64,000 nt of DNA from Marinobacter goseongensis (GTDB lineage Bacteria; Pseudomonadota; Gammaproteobacteria; Pseudomonadales; Oleiphilaceae). The notes beneath the pieces were generated by a model. The model saw only the letters and a program-made list of their open reading frames with translations. It was not told where the DNA came from and did no database searches. This document shows, in pieces, positions 19,534-28,235 of this stretch (positions within the stretch are counted from its first letter, which is position 1; each line of letters starts with the position of its first letter). The position numbers and the translations under genes are program-made. The DNA is taken from contig NZ_JAKZAI010000001.1 in the NCBI RefSeq assembly GCF_023156235.1, positions 54,462 through 118,461 of the forward strand, given 5' to 3'.

Positions 19534-20248
19534 GCACTCCTCCGGCCCCGGGCCAACGCCACTGGATCTGCCAGGAACCGTGGCTCGGGGAGCGGTCAAC
19601 ACCTGCTCTGAGTATAGATAAAAACTCGCTTCTGGGAATGCTTCTGGCCCCCATTTTCAGCAGGTGACTGCTTTCGACCTGGCAATCCATGATCCGGTAC
19701 CCCCAGAGAGCCAGCTGGCATGCGAGGTGAACCATCAGTACCTTGGAGGCGTTGGTTTCCAGTGAGAACATGGATTCACCGAAAAAGCACTCGCCGATGG
19801 CCAGTCCGTACATGCCGCCCACCAGATCACCGGCCGGGTTCCACACTTCGATGGAGTGGGCGACTCCCTGATGGTGTAACCGGGTATAGCTACGGGTCAT
19901 GTCATCGGTGATCCAGGTGCCCTCATCGCGGGTGTCGGCACACAGGCGGATAACGCTGGCAAAGTCCTGGTCGGCGGTCACCCGGAATCGGCCGCTGTTC
20001 AGGGTGCGTCTCAGGCTGCGGGAGATGTGGATTTCGTCGGGGAATAACACGCACCGTGGGTCGGGGGACCACCACAGGATGGGCTGGTCGTCGCTGTACC
20101 AGGGAAAGATGCCGTTGCGATAGGCGAGGATCAGGCGTTCGGTAGACAGGTCTCCGCCCAGGGCCAGCAGGCCATCGGGTTCGTCGAGGGCCTCCTCGGC
20201 GGGGGGGAACCAGAGATGGTCGGGGTCTATCCAGGGTAGTGAAGTCAT
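19526..20248 (-). CDS. aat: Leucyl/phenylalanyl-tRNA-protein transferase Aat
   Basis: A 240-aa enzyme that adds Leu or Phe to N-terminal Lys or Arg, making ClpS-readable N-degrons. Key stretches are FPPAEEALDEPDGLLALGGDLS, LAYRNGIFPWYSDDQPILWWSPDPRCVLFP, GGMYGLAIGECFFGESMFS and MDCQVESSHLLKMGARSIPRSEF, all typical of Aat. It overlaps bpt by 8 bases and forms a two-gene unit with it. Confidence 0.96.
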   Translation of the reverse strand: MTSLPWIDPDHLWFPPAEEALDEPDGLLALGGDLSTERLILAYRNGIFPWYSDDQPILWWSPDPRCVLFPDEIHISRSLRRTLNSGRFRVTADQDFASVIRLCADTRDEGTWITDDMTRSYTRLHHQGVAHSIEVWNPAGDLVGGMYGLAIGECFFGESMFSLETNASKVLMVHLACQLALWGYRIMDCQVESSHLLKMGARSIPRSEFLSILRAGVDRSPSHGSWQIQWRWPGAGGVHE

Positions 20249-20435
20249 TCGGGTCCGCTGCTTTCAGTTACGTGCAAACCGGATTCCGGGGGATTGGCCT
20301 TCGGGCACAAGCTGCTGAAACACGCTGTGGATACGTCCGTGTATGCTTGGCTCCGCCATCCATGGCTCCGCACAGTTTCAGCAGATTGCACCCGAAGCCC
20401 TCGTCGAACTCTTGAGTGGTTGTCCTCAGTGGGAT

Positions 20436-21464
<1,029 letters not shown>

Positions 21465-21542
21465 CTACCATGAAAGAAAAGATGTGCCATTTATTTCGGC
21501 CAATTCCGTTCATTGAGCGTTGCTATCTGCTTAATGACCGAC

Positions 21543-22454
21543 CTACTCAATGACCGACACTGAAGCAAGAAGTTGCCTGATTCTTTCTTTGCTCTTACCC
21601 GATTCTCCCTGTTCCAGCCGGTGCTCTGCAACTGCGGGAAATACCGCCTGGATATCATCGGGCAACACGTGGTGGCGACCATCCATCAGCGCCCAGGCGC
21701 GGGCGGCACGAACCAGGCCGAGCCCGGCCCGGGGTGACAGGCCATACAGCAACCCGGGCATGCGGCGGCTTTGCTCCAGCAGGCGCTGGACGTAATCGAG
21801 CAGGGCAGGGCTGGTGGTCACGCGCCCGACGGATTCCTGCAGGGACTCAAGGTCCTCCTGGCTCAGCAGGGTTTGTAGTTTGTCGGTCAGGGCGCGACGG
21901 TCCTCACCCTCGAGCAGTTCCCGCTCGGCTTTGGGATCGGGGTAGCCCAGGCGCAACCGCATCAGGAACCGGTCAAGCTGGGATTCCGGCAGTGGGTAGG
22001 TGCCGCCCTGTTCAATGGGGTTCTGGGTAGCGATCACAAAGAAAGGGTGGGGCAGCGGGCGGGTCTCGCCCTCAATGGAAACCTGCCGTTCTTCCATGGC
22101 CTCCAACAGTGCGCTCTGGGTGCGTGGTGAGGCGCGGTTGATCTCGTCCGCCAGCACCACCTGGGCAAAGATCGGGCCTTTATGGAAAACCAGCGATCCC
22201 GCCTCTTTGTCGTACATCGAGTACCCCAGGACGTCGGCCGGCAGCAGGTCGTTGGTGAACTGGATGCGCTGATAACTCAGCCCCATGATCCGTGCCAGCG
22301 CATGCGACAGTGTGGTCTTGCCCATGCCGGGAATGTCTTCGATCAACAGGTGCCCCCGTGCCAGCAGACCGCAAAGGGCAAGTCGCACCTGTTGCTCTTT
22401 GCCCAGAAGGATGGTGTTGAGTTCGCTGACAACGCTGTCGATCAGTTTTTTCAT
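21543..22454 (-). CDS. MoxR-family AAA+ ATPase (orphan)
   Basis: A protein of 303 aa from the ATG at 22452-22454; a much longer open frame upstream runs inside aguB and was rejected. Walker A is EDIPGMGKTTLSHALA (K46), Walker B is VVLADEINRASPRTQ (D103, E104), sensor 1 is FFVIATQNPIEQGGTYPLPE, and LSPRAGLGLVRAARAWA fits the lid. MoxR proteins act as chaperone-like ATPases, usually with a DUF58/VWA partner encoded next to them. Here the next gene downstream is trxB and no partner is visible. It lies 7 bases after aguB, so it may be co-transcribed with aguAB. Confidence 0.93.
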   Translation of the reverse strand: MKKLIDSVVSELNTILLGKEQQVRLALCGLLARGHLLIEDIPGMGKTTLSHALARIMGLSYQRIQFTNDLLPADVLGYSMYDKEAGSLVFHKGPIFAQVVLADEINRASPRTQSALLEAMEERQVSIEGETRPLPHPFFVIATQNPIEQGGTYPLPESQLDRFLMRLRLGYPDPKAERELLEGEDRRALTDKLQTLLSQEDLESLQESVGRVTTSPALLDYVQRLLEQSRRMPGLLYGLSPRAGLGLVRAARAWALMDGRHHVLPDDIQAVFPAVAEHRLEQGESGKSKERIRQLLASVSVIE

Positions 22455-22461
22455 GCCCGGA

Positions 22462-23391
22462 TCAGTCCCGTACTCGTTTGAGAATGTCGCCGTAGGCGTC
22501 GATGCGCCGGTCTCTGAAGTACGGCCAGATGCGCCGGATCGATTCGCTGCGGTTGCGATCGATGGCGGCGTGAAGCACGGTCTCCGAGCGGTCATCGGCC
22601 CGTGCCAGGAATTCGCCCTGTGGGCCGGCGATAAAGCTGTTGCCCCAGAACCGGATACCGTCGGACTGACCCGAGGGGTCCGGCTCGGTGCCGATGCGGT
22701 TCGGTGCGATGATCGGCAGGTTGTTAGCGACCGCATGGCCGCGCTGGACGGTAACCCAGGCCTCCAGTTGACGTGCTTGCTCGGCCGGGTCGTCGGTGAT
22801 GTCCCAGCCAATGGCTGTCGGGTATATCAGGACCTCCGCGCCTGCCAGCGCCATAAGACGGGCAGCCTCCGGGTACCACTGATCCCAGCACACAAGCACC
22901 CCGAGCCTGCCCACGGAGGTATCGATGGGGGTGAACCCGCTGTCACCGGAATTGCAGCGGGCGTCTCCGGGGGTGAAATAGAACTTCTCGTAGAAGCCCG
23001 GGTCGTCCGGTATGTGCATCTTGCGGTAAAGGCCGGCGATGCTGCCATCCCGCTCGAATACCACGGCGGTATTGTGGTAGACGCCGTTCATGCGACGCTC
23101 GAAAATGGACCCCACCAACACAATGCCAAGCTCTGCGGCCAGAGCGCCCAGCGCGGCGCTGGTTGGCCCCGGGATGGGTTCGGCAAGCTCGAAAACCGAG
23201 GTGTCCTCGGTCTGGCAGAAATACAGGGTGGCGTGCAGCTCCTGAAGAACGACCAGTTGCGCACCTTCAGCGGAGGCTTCGCGCACCAGCCGTTCGCTGG
23301 TGGCGAGGCTGCTGGCCTTGTCGTCGCTGCAGACTTGCTGGACTGCCGCAACCTTCAACGCAGATCCGGCGGGGGTGTTGGGTCGGGTCAT
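22462..23391 (-). CDS. aguB: N-carbamoylputrescine amidase AguB
   Basis: A 309-aa nitrilase-superfamily enzyme that converts N-carbamoylputrescine to putrescine, CO2 and ammonia. The Glu-Lys-Cys triad is visible: E51 (VVLQELHA), K124 (YRKMHIPDDPGFYEKFYF) and C168 (LGVLVCWDQWYPEAARLMA). NRIGTEPD and FWGNSFIAGPQG are typical of AguB. Its start overlaps the aguA stop by 4 bases. Confidence 0.96.
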   Translation of the reverse strand: MTRPNTPAGSALKVAAVQQVCSDDKASSLATSERLVREASAEGAQLVVLQELHATLYFCQTEDTSVFELAEPIPGPTSAALGALAAELGIVLVGSIFERRMNGVYHNTAVVFERDGSIAGLYRKMHIPDDPGFYEKFYFTPGDARCNSGDSGFTPIDTSVGRLGVLVCWDQWYPEAARLMALAGAEVLIYPTAIGWDITDDPAEQARQLEAWVTVQRGHAVANNLPIIAPNRIGTEPDPSGQSDGIRFWGNSFIAGPQGEFLARADDRSETVLHAAIDRNRSESIRRIWPYFRDRRIDAYGDILKRVRD

Positions 23392-24440
23392 GGCGTAACC
23401 GCTCCCGCTGGGAACTGCATGGTCACACAGTGCAGGCTGCCGTGCTGGTGGATCAGAGGGCGGCAGTTGATCGGAACAATGGTCCGCTCCGGAAACAGGC
23501 CTTTCAGGACCTCGATCGCTTCGGCGTCCTGCGGCACGTCATAAACCGGCAGCAGAACCGCGCCGTTGATGATCAGGAAGTTGGCGTAGGTTGCCGGCAA
23601 CCGGTGCCCCTCGTCATCATGGATGGCGTCGGGCCATGGCAATGGTGTGAGCTTATAAGGGCGGCCATCAGCCTGACGAAACTGTTGCAGCTCCTCCTCC
23701 ATGGCTGCAAGCGCACGGTAATGCTCGTCAGTCGGGTCGGGGCAGGTGACGTAGCAGATGTGATCTTCAGCGCAAAAGCGGGCGAGAGTGTCAATGTGGC
23801 TGTCTGTGTCATCGCCGGCGAGAAAACCGTGATTGAGCCACAGGACGCGTCTGGCCCCGAGCGTCTCGGTCAACAGGTTTTCGATGGCACCCCGATCCAG
23901 GGACGGGTTGCGGCTGGGTGTCAGCAGGCATTCACTGGTGGTCATTACCGTGCCGGCGCCATCGGATTCGATGGAGCCACCTTCGAGAATGCAGTCAACA
24001 GCGGACATGGGGGTGCTGCCAAAGCTGCCTGCGTTGTGAAGGTGTTGGTTGAGCGCATCGTCTTTTTCCCAGGGGAATTTGCCGCCCCAGGCGTTGAAAC
24101 GGAAATCAAGGAGCTGCGGTCCGTCATCGGTAACGACCGTGATCGGGCCATGGTCACGGGCCCAGGTATCGTTGGCTGGAGCGGGTATGGCGATCACTCG
24201 ACCGGGCAGCCCCTCGGCCCGGGCAAATGCCGCCAGTTCCCGTTCAAGATCCTGCAACCTCACCACGTGCTCGCAGCTGATGATCAGGTTTTCCCGGGCC
24301 AGCACGGCCTGGGCGATCGCCATGAATACCGGTTCCACATCGTCCAGAATGTCGGACCAGTCGGTACCGGCGTGGGGCCAGGTCAGCATGACCGCGCTTT
24401 GAGGAGCCCATTCGGCGGGTAACACTCGTGTGGTCGTCAA
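23388..24440 (-). CDS. aguA: Agmatine deiminase AguA
   Basis: A 350-aa enzyme that converts agmatine to N-carbamoylputrescine, the first step to putrescine. Family landmarks are VMLTWPHAGTDWSDILDDVEP near the start, DTWARDHGPITV, FNAWGGKFPWEKD, LEGGSIESDGAGT, HGFLAGDDTDSHIDT, and the catalytic cysteine in HGSLHCVTMQFP (C338). Together with aguB it gives the two-step agmatine route. No agmatine-responsive TetR regulator (AguR type) lies next to it. Confidence 0.96.
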   Translation of the reverse strand: MTTTRVLPAEWAPQSAVMLTWPHAGTDWSDILDDVEPVFMAIAQAVLARENLIISCEHVVRLQDLERELAAFARAEGLPGRVIAIPAPANDTWARDHGPITVVTDDGPQLLDFRFNAWGGKFPWEKDDALNQHLHNAGSFGSTPMSAVDCILEGGSIESDGAGTVMTTSECLLTPSRNPSLDRGAIENLLTETLGARRVLWLNHGFLAGDDTDSHIDTLARFCAEDHICYVTCPDPTDEHYRALAAMEEELQQFRQADGRPYKLTPLPWPDAIHDDEGHRLPATYANFLIINGAVLLPVYDVPQDAEAIEVLKGLFPERTIVPINCRPLIHQHGSLHCVTMQFPAGAVTP

Positions 24441-24562
24441 TTTATAGCCACCTACTTGCAGAAAATCGCCATTCTAACCAACGAACGACGTTGCGTCAGG
24501 GTATGGATGAAGGAAATTGCGCGGGCCTGATCGCGCCGCGCGAAGGTTGGAGTGTCTCTTGC

Positions 24563-24868
24563 CTAACGATTCGGGTTCAATACTGCGTGCAGCACCCGGT
24601 CGCCTTCGAAATAGACGACAAAGCCATCATAGTGCCACTGGGAAATCGGGGGTTTGCCGACCGGACCGCGAATTTCACGAGGTGTGCCCCAGGCATTACG
24701 CACGCTCTCTTCACTCATGCCGGTGCGTGGCAGATCGGTCTGGGAGCGCTCTCCCTGGCTGCCCACGGGAATGGTCATTTCGTCAGCCAGAGCCGGGTTG
24801 ACGGGCAAAAAGCCGAGGAACGCGGTCAGAATGGCGGCGCCGATCAGGTTTGGAGCAATTTTTATCAT
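24563..24868 (-). CDS. Small secreted protein, BamE/SmpA-like pattern
   Basis: A 101-aa protein with a signal peptide (MIKIAPNLIGAAILTAFLGF, cleavage likely after ALA at about residue 28). The mature part contains DLPRTGMSEESVRNAWGTPREIRGPVG, QWHYDGFVVYFEGDRVLHAVL. The pattern 'G M S ... V ... W G x P' followed by a 'W x Y ... V x F' strand pair resembles the small BamE/OmlA-like fold, and similar small periplasmic proteins occur in pseudomonads. There is no lipobox cysteine, so it is probably soluble in the periplasm. The ribosome-binding site GGGAG precedes the ATG at 24866-24868. The function is unknown. Confidence 0.75.
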   Translation of the reverse strand: MIKIAPNLIGAAILTAFLGFLPVNPALADEMTIPVGSQGERSQTDLPRTGMSEESVRNAWGTPREIRGPVGKPPISQWHYDGFVVYFEGDRVLHAVLNPNR

Positions 24869-24980
24869 CGGTAGGGGTCTCCCTTGGAGCTGGGTGTCGA
24901 TGTGTGCTGAGCGTCCCTGAGGACATGAATAAAACGTAATATCCGAAAAATGCGAATAAAAGTCACACCATTTCGCCAGT

Positions 24981-25574
24981 TTATCCTTTTTGTCGTTGGC
25001 GTATCTGCCACCGCATCACATGCTTGGCAATCTGCTGGCGGTCACTGTCGTGGATATCGGTAAATTCGGTGTGAACCCGTGCGCTGCCCGTGGCGTCGCC
25101 CACGATGTGGATGACCCGGGCCACGGCTTGCGCCTGAAACAGTTCCGGGGGAAGTGTCATCCGCACCGCCAGCAAATCGCCCTCGCGCCAGGCGTTGTGC
25201 TCACAACAAAAGGCAACGCCGCCCTCGCTGAGGGTGACATCCTGCCAGTCCTCCGGTTGCAACGGATTTTGCTCAAAGGCCATAATGAGCGCCAGTATAT
25301 CGAGCTTTCCGTTCAGTGACTTGATCAGGGAAGCCAGCAGGCGGTCACGCTCCGCGAGCGTGGCGAGCTGTGCACGCACATCCTGGTCAAGGCGCTTTAA
25401 TTCCGCCCGAAGGCTGCCCAGGTGATCACCGTTGAACGAGCGGTCGCCTTCCTCGGCCCGGCCGACTATCTGGCGGAGTTCAAGACCAATATGGTCCTCG
25501 ATCCGAAAGAAATCGCGACGATCCCCGGCGTCGGGCGGTGGTGAGGCGATAGCGTCGGAAGATCGTGAAGGCAT
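24981..25574 (-). CDS. PilZ-domain protein
   Basis: A 197-aa cytoplasmic protein. RRDFFRIEDHIGLELR at about residues 19-34 fits the PilZ R-x-x-x-R motif, and DVTLSEGGVAFCCEH near 112-126 matches the second c-di-GMP contact (D/N-x-S-x-x-G). A helical segment (about 50-100) separates the two, so this is a split PilZ arrangement. As I recall, P. aeruginosa also carries a PilZ gene (PA2989) beside its lol genes. It is divergent from lolC/E. It may link c-di-GMP to envelope or surface processes. Confidence 0.85.
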   Translation of the reverse strand: MPSRSSDAIASPPPDAGDRRDFFRIEDHIGLELRQIVGRAEEGDRSFNGDHLGSLRAELKRLDQDVRAQLATLAERDRLLASLIKSLNGKLDILALIMAFEQNPLQPEDWQDVTLSEGGVAFCCEHNAWREGDLLAVRMTLPPELFQAQAVARVIHIVGDATGSARVHTEFTDIHDSDRQQIAKHVMRWQIRQRQKG

Positions 25575-25689
25575 TGCGGCTCCGAATCAGCGCAGCGTTT
25601 TGTGTTTATGTAGAAAAGTTTAGCAGTTTCCGTTCACGCAGTGGATGGAAATCCGAATGACTCGAAGGTAGCAACAGGCACCTCTTCTC

Positions 25690-26931
25690 ATGTTCAAACC
25701 TTTATCGCTCTACGTCGGCTTGCGGTATACCGCTGCGAAACGGCGCAATCACTTCATATCTTTCATCTCTCTGACGTCGATGATCGGGCTGATGCTCGGT
25801 GTCGCCGTGCTTATAATCGTGTTGTCGGTGATGAACGGCTTCGACCGCGAGCTGAAGCAGCGCATTCTTGGCATGGTGCCTCACGCGGTAATCGAGGGCT
25901 CCGACAATATCCGTGATTGGGAAAGCATCGTGCGCCGGGTCGAGGAACACCCGCGGGTGCTTGCCGCCGCCCCCTTTATCCAGGGGCAGGGCATGGTGAC
26001 AGGTGGCGGCGACGTTCGCGGCGTTCTGCTCAATGGCATATTGCCGGACCAGGAGCGTGACGTCTCGATCATCGAGAACCACATGATCGAGGGGAATCTG
26101 GACGATCTGAAATCCGGTGATTTCGGCATTATTATCGGTCGTACCATGGCCTCCAGCCTGCGGTTACAGCTCGGCGACAAGGTGACTGTGGTTCTGCCGG
26201 AAGCGTCGGTCACCCCGGCGGGCGTGCTGCCGCGTCTCAAGCGATTTACGGTAAGAGGTGTGTTCAGTGTCGGCGCGGAGCTGGACGGCAACTACACGCT
26301 GGTTCATATGGACGATGCGTCGAAACTGATGCGAACCAACGGCCAGGCCCAGGGGGTTCGCCTGCTGGTGGATGACTTGTTCGCGGCGCCGCGGGTGGCA
26401 GAGCAGGCTGCGAGAAGCCTGGATGGCCGCTATTACATCTCGGACTGGACTCGTACCCATGGCAACCTTTTCCAGGCTATCCGTATGGAGAAGACCATGA
26501 TCGGCCTGCTGCTGATGTTCATTGTGGCAGTGGCTGCGTTCAACATCGTGTCGACCCTGGTGATGGTGGTCACCGACAAAACGGCGGATATTGCGATTCT
26601 GCGCACCATGGGCGCGACACCGGGTCGCATCATGCGCATATTCATCATCCAGGGCGGTGTGATTGGCATATTCGGTACGCTGGTTGGCACGGCGTTGGGG
26701 GTCTTCGGTGCGCTCAACATCAGCGCCTTCATTTCCTGGCTGGAGAGCGCCCTGGGGCATCAGTTCCTGAGTGCGGATGTGTACTTTATCAGCTACCTGC
26801 CTTCCCAGTTGCAATGGCAGGACGTGTTCATCATCAGCGGTGCCGGTCTGGCCATGAGCTTGCTGGCTACTATCTACCCCGCCTGGCGGGCATCACGAGT
26901 CGACCCGGCGGAGGCCCTGCGCTATGAATGA
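25690..26931 (+). CDS. LolC/LolE-type lipoprotein-releasing permease subunit
   Basis: A 413-aa inner-membrane protein of the ABC system that extracts outer-membrane lipoproteins and passes them to LolA. A transmembrane helix lies at about 22-46 (FISFISLTSMIGLMLGVAVL), a large periplasmic domain follows (about 47-265), and three helices lie at about 270-395. The segment PEASVTPAGVLPRLKRF resembles the LolC hook that binds LolA. Its stop overlaps the lolD start by 8 bases. Only one such gene is present, not separate lolC and lolE, so it may be the LolF form. The symbol is left open for that reason. Confidence 0.92.
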   Translation: MFKPLSLYVGLRYTAAKRRNHFISFISLTSMIGLMLGVAVLIIVLSVMNGFDRELKQRILGMVPHAVIEGSDNIRDWESIVRRVEEHPRVLAAAPFIQGQGMVTGGGDVRGVLLNGILPDQERDVSIIENHMIEGNLDDLKSGDFGIIIGRTMASSLRLQLGDKVTVVLPEASVTPAGVLPRLKRFTVRGVFSVGAELDGNYTLVHMDDASKLMRTNGQAQGVRLLVDDLFAAPRVAEQAARSLDGRYYISDWTRTHGNLFQAIRMEKTMIGLLLMFIVAVAAFNIVSTLVMVVTDKTADIAILRTMGATPGRIMRIFIIQGGVIGIFGTLVGTALGVFGALNISAFISWLESALGHQFLSADVYFISYLPSQLQWQDVFIISGAGLAMSLLATIYPAWRASRVDPAEALRYE

Positions 26932-27634
26932 CAACACCGAATTCGCCGCCGATACTGCATTGGTGATTGATTGCCGCGAGGTGACTCGCACCTACAACGA
27001 GGGCCCGGAAAAGCTGACAATCTTCTCCGACATCTCCCTGCGGGTTTCGGCAGGTGAAACAGTAGCGATCGTTGGCAGCAGTGGTGCCGGAAAAACCACA
27101 CTGCTGAACCTGTTGGGCGGTCTGGATCGCCCGTCATCCGGGCATATTTCGATCTGTAATCAGGACATTCACGCCATGAGTGAGGCGGGCCGGGCACGGT
27201 TCCGTAACCGCCATCTCGGCTTTGTGTACCAGTTCCACCACCTCCTGCCGGAGTTTACCGCCCTGGAAAACGTCATGATGCCCTGTGCGCTCGGCGGCAT
27301 GGCGGTGAAAGCTGCGGAGGCAAAGGCCCGGGCCGTGCTGGGTGAGGTCGGTTTAAGCCAACGACTGACCCATAAGCCCGGCGAGCTCTCCGGCGGCGAG
27401 AGGCAGCGGGTGGCTATTGCGCGGGCTCTGGTCAATGAACCGGAATGCGTGTTGATGGATGAACCTACAGGGAATCTTGATGAGCATACCGGTGAGGGGG
27501 TCAAGCAGTTAATTGAAGCCCTGAGAGACCGGCTGGGTATTGCTTTTGTGATGGTGACCCACGATATGGGCATGGCCCGCAGCCTCGGGCGTGTACTGCG
27601 TCTGGAGCAGGGAAGGCTGCTGACCGAGCGCTAG
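26924..27634 (+). CDS. lolD: LolD ATP-binding protein
   Basis: A 236-aa ABC ATPase that powers release of lipoproteins from the inner membrane. Walker A is IVGSSGAGKTTLLNLLGGLD, the signature is LSGGERQRVAIARAL, Walker B is CVLMDEPTGNLDEHTGE, and the switch histidine is in MVTHDMGMARS. It overlaps the permease gene by 8 bases. It ends with a 4-base tail-to-tail overlap with the DUF2062 gene. Confidence 0.97.
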   Translation: MNDNTEFAADTALVIDCREVTRTYNEGPEKLTIFSDISLRVSAGETVAIVGSSGAGKTTLLNLLGGLDRPSSGHISICNQDIHAMSEAGRARFRNRHLGFVYQFHHLLPEFTALENVMMPCALGGMAVKAAEAKARAVLGEVGLSQRLTHKPGELSGGERQRVAIARALVNEPECVLMDEPTGNLDEHTGEGVKQLIEALRDRLGIAFVMVTHDMGMARSLGRVLRLEQGRLLTER

Positions 27635-28155
27635 CGATTCCGGCGCCGGAGCAGCCTGCGCTCCTGCCAGTCAGTGCGCACCTTTCGCCGCCAGAGAAAC
27701 TGGATAGTGAGGTAGGCCATACAGGCCGCGAGGGTTGCCACAATCAGGGATCCGAGGTAGAGCGGAATGCCAACGTCGAGAATGCGCTCGCTGATCCACG
27801 ACCAGGACGCCTGGAATTCAAATTTCAGTACCGGGCGGTCCAGAAGCCAGGCGCCGACTTTGTAATTGAAGTAGAACATCGGGGGCATGGTCAGAGGATT
27901 GCTGATCCATACCAGCACGGTGGACAAGGGCAGGTTGGCGTTAAACCAGATGGCAAAGAATGCGGCCGCCAACATCTGGAATGGCATGGGAATAAGGCAA
28001 AGGAAAATGCCGACCAGAAAGGCGCGGGACACGCTGTGACGGTTGATGTGCCAGAGGTTGGGCTCATGAAGGATGTCGCCCAGGAACTGCAGCGATTTCA
28101 TCGCGCGGATTTTCTCCGGCGTTGGTAAGTATCGTTTCATGAACTTCTTTGGCAT
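27631..28155 (-). CDS. DUF2062 membrane protein
   Basis: A protein of 174 aa from the ATG at 28153-28155, giving MPKKFMKRYLPTPEKIRAMK, the usual start of this family; an extension to 28257 is unlikely. It has hydrophobic segments at about 45-75, 82-100 and 135-160, and the family motif WISNPLTMPPMFYFNYKVGAWLL. DUF2062 proteins are small inner-membrane proteins of unknown function. The position between lolD and comEC is shared with P. aeruginosa as I remember it. Confidence 0.88.
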   Translation of the reverse strand: MPKKFMKRYLPTPEKIRAMKSLQFLGDILHEPNLWHINRHSVSRAFLVGIFLCLIPMPFQMLAAAFFAIWFNANLPLSTVLVWISNPLTMPPMFYFNYKVGAWLLDRPVLKFEFQASWSWISERILDVGIPLYLGSLIVATLAACMAYLTIQFLWRRKVRTDWQERRLLRRRNR

Positions 28156-28222
28156 CTGGAAGATCTGCCTGTTCAGATTGAACGCCCCGGGGCGTGGAAA
28201 GGTACCGGCGCTCTGGAAAATC

Positions 28223-28228
28223 AGGAGG
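28223..28228 (+). promoter_or_regulatory. Shine-Dalgarno that fixes the TTG start of comEC
   Basis: AGGAGG is a perfect match to the anti-SD sequence, 7 bases before the TTG at 28236-28238. It decides the start choice for comEC. Confidence 0.8.
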
Positions 28229-28235
28229 ACAAGGA

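Noticed and set aside
20249..20435. A 79-codon minus-strand frame between aat and trxB
   Set aside because: It overlaps the end of trxB, lacks a ribosome-binding site and has no family-like sequence.
23163..24422. A 419-codon open frame opposite aguA/aguB
   Set aside because: It covers two clearly identified enzymes on the other strand and its sequence shows no domain.
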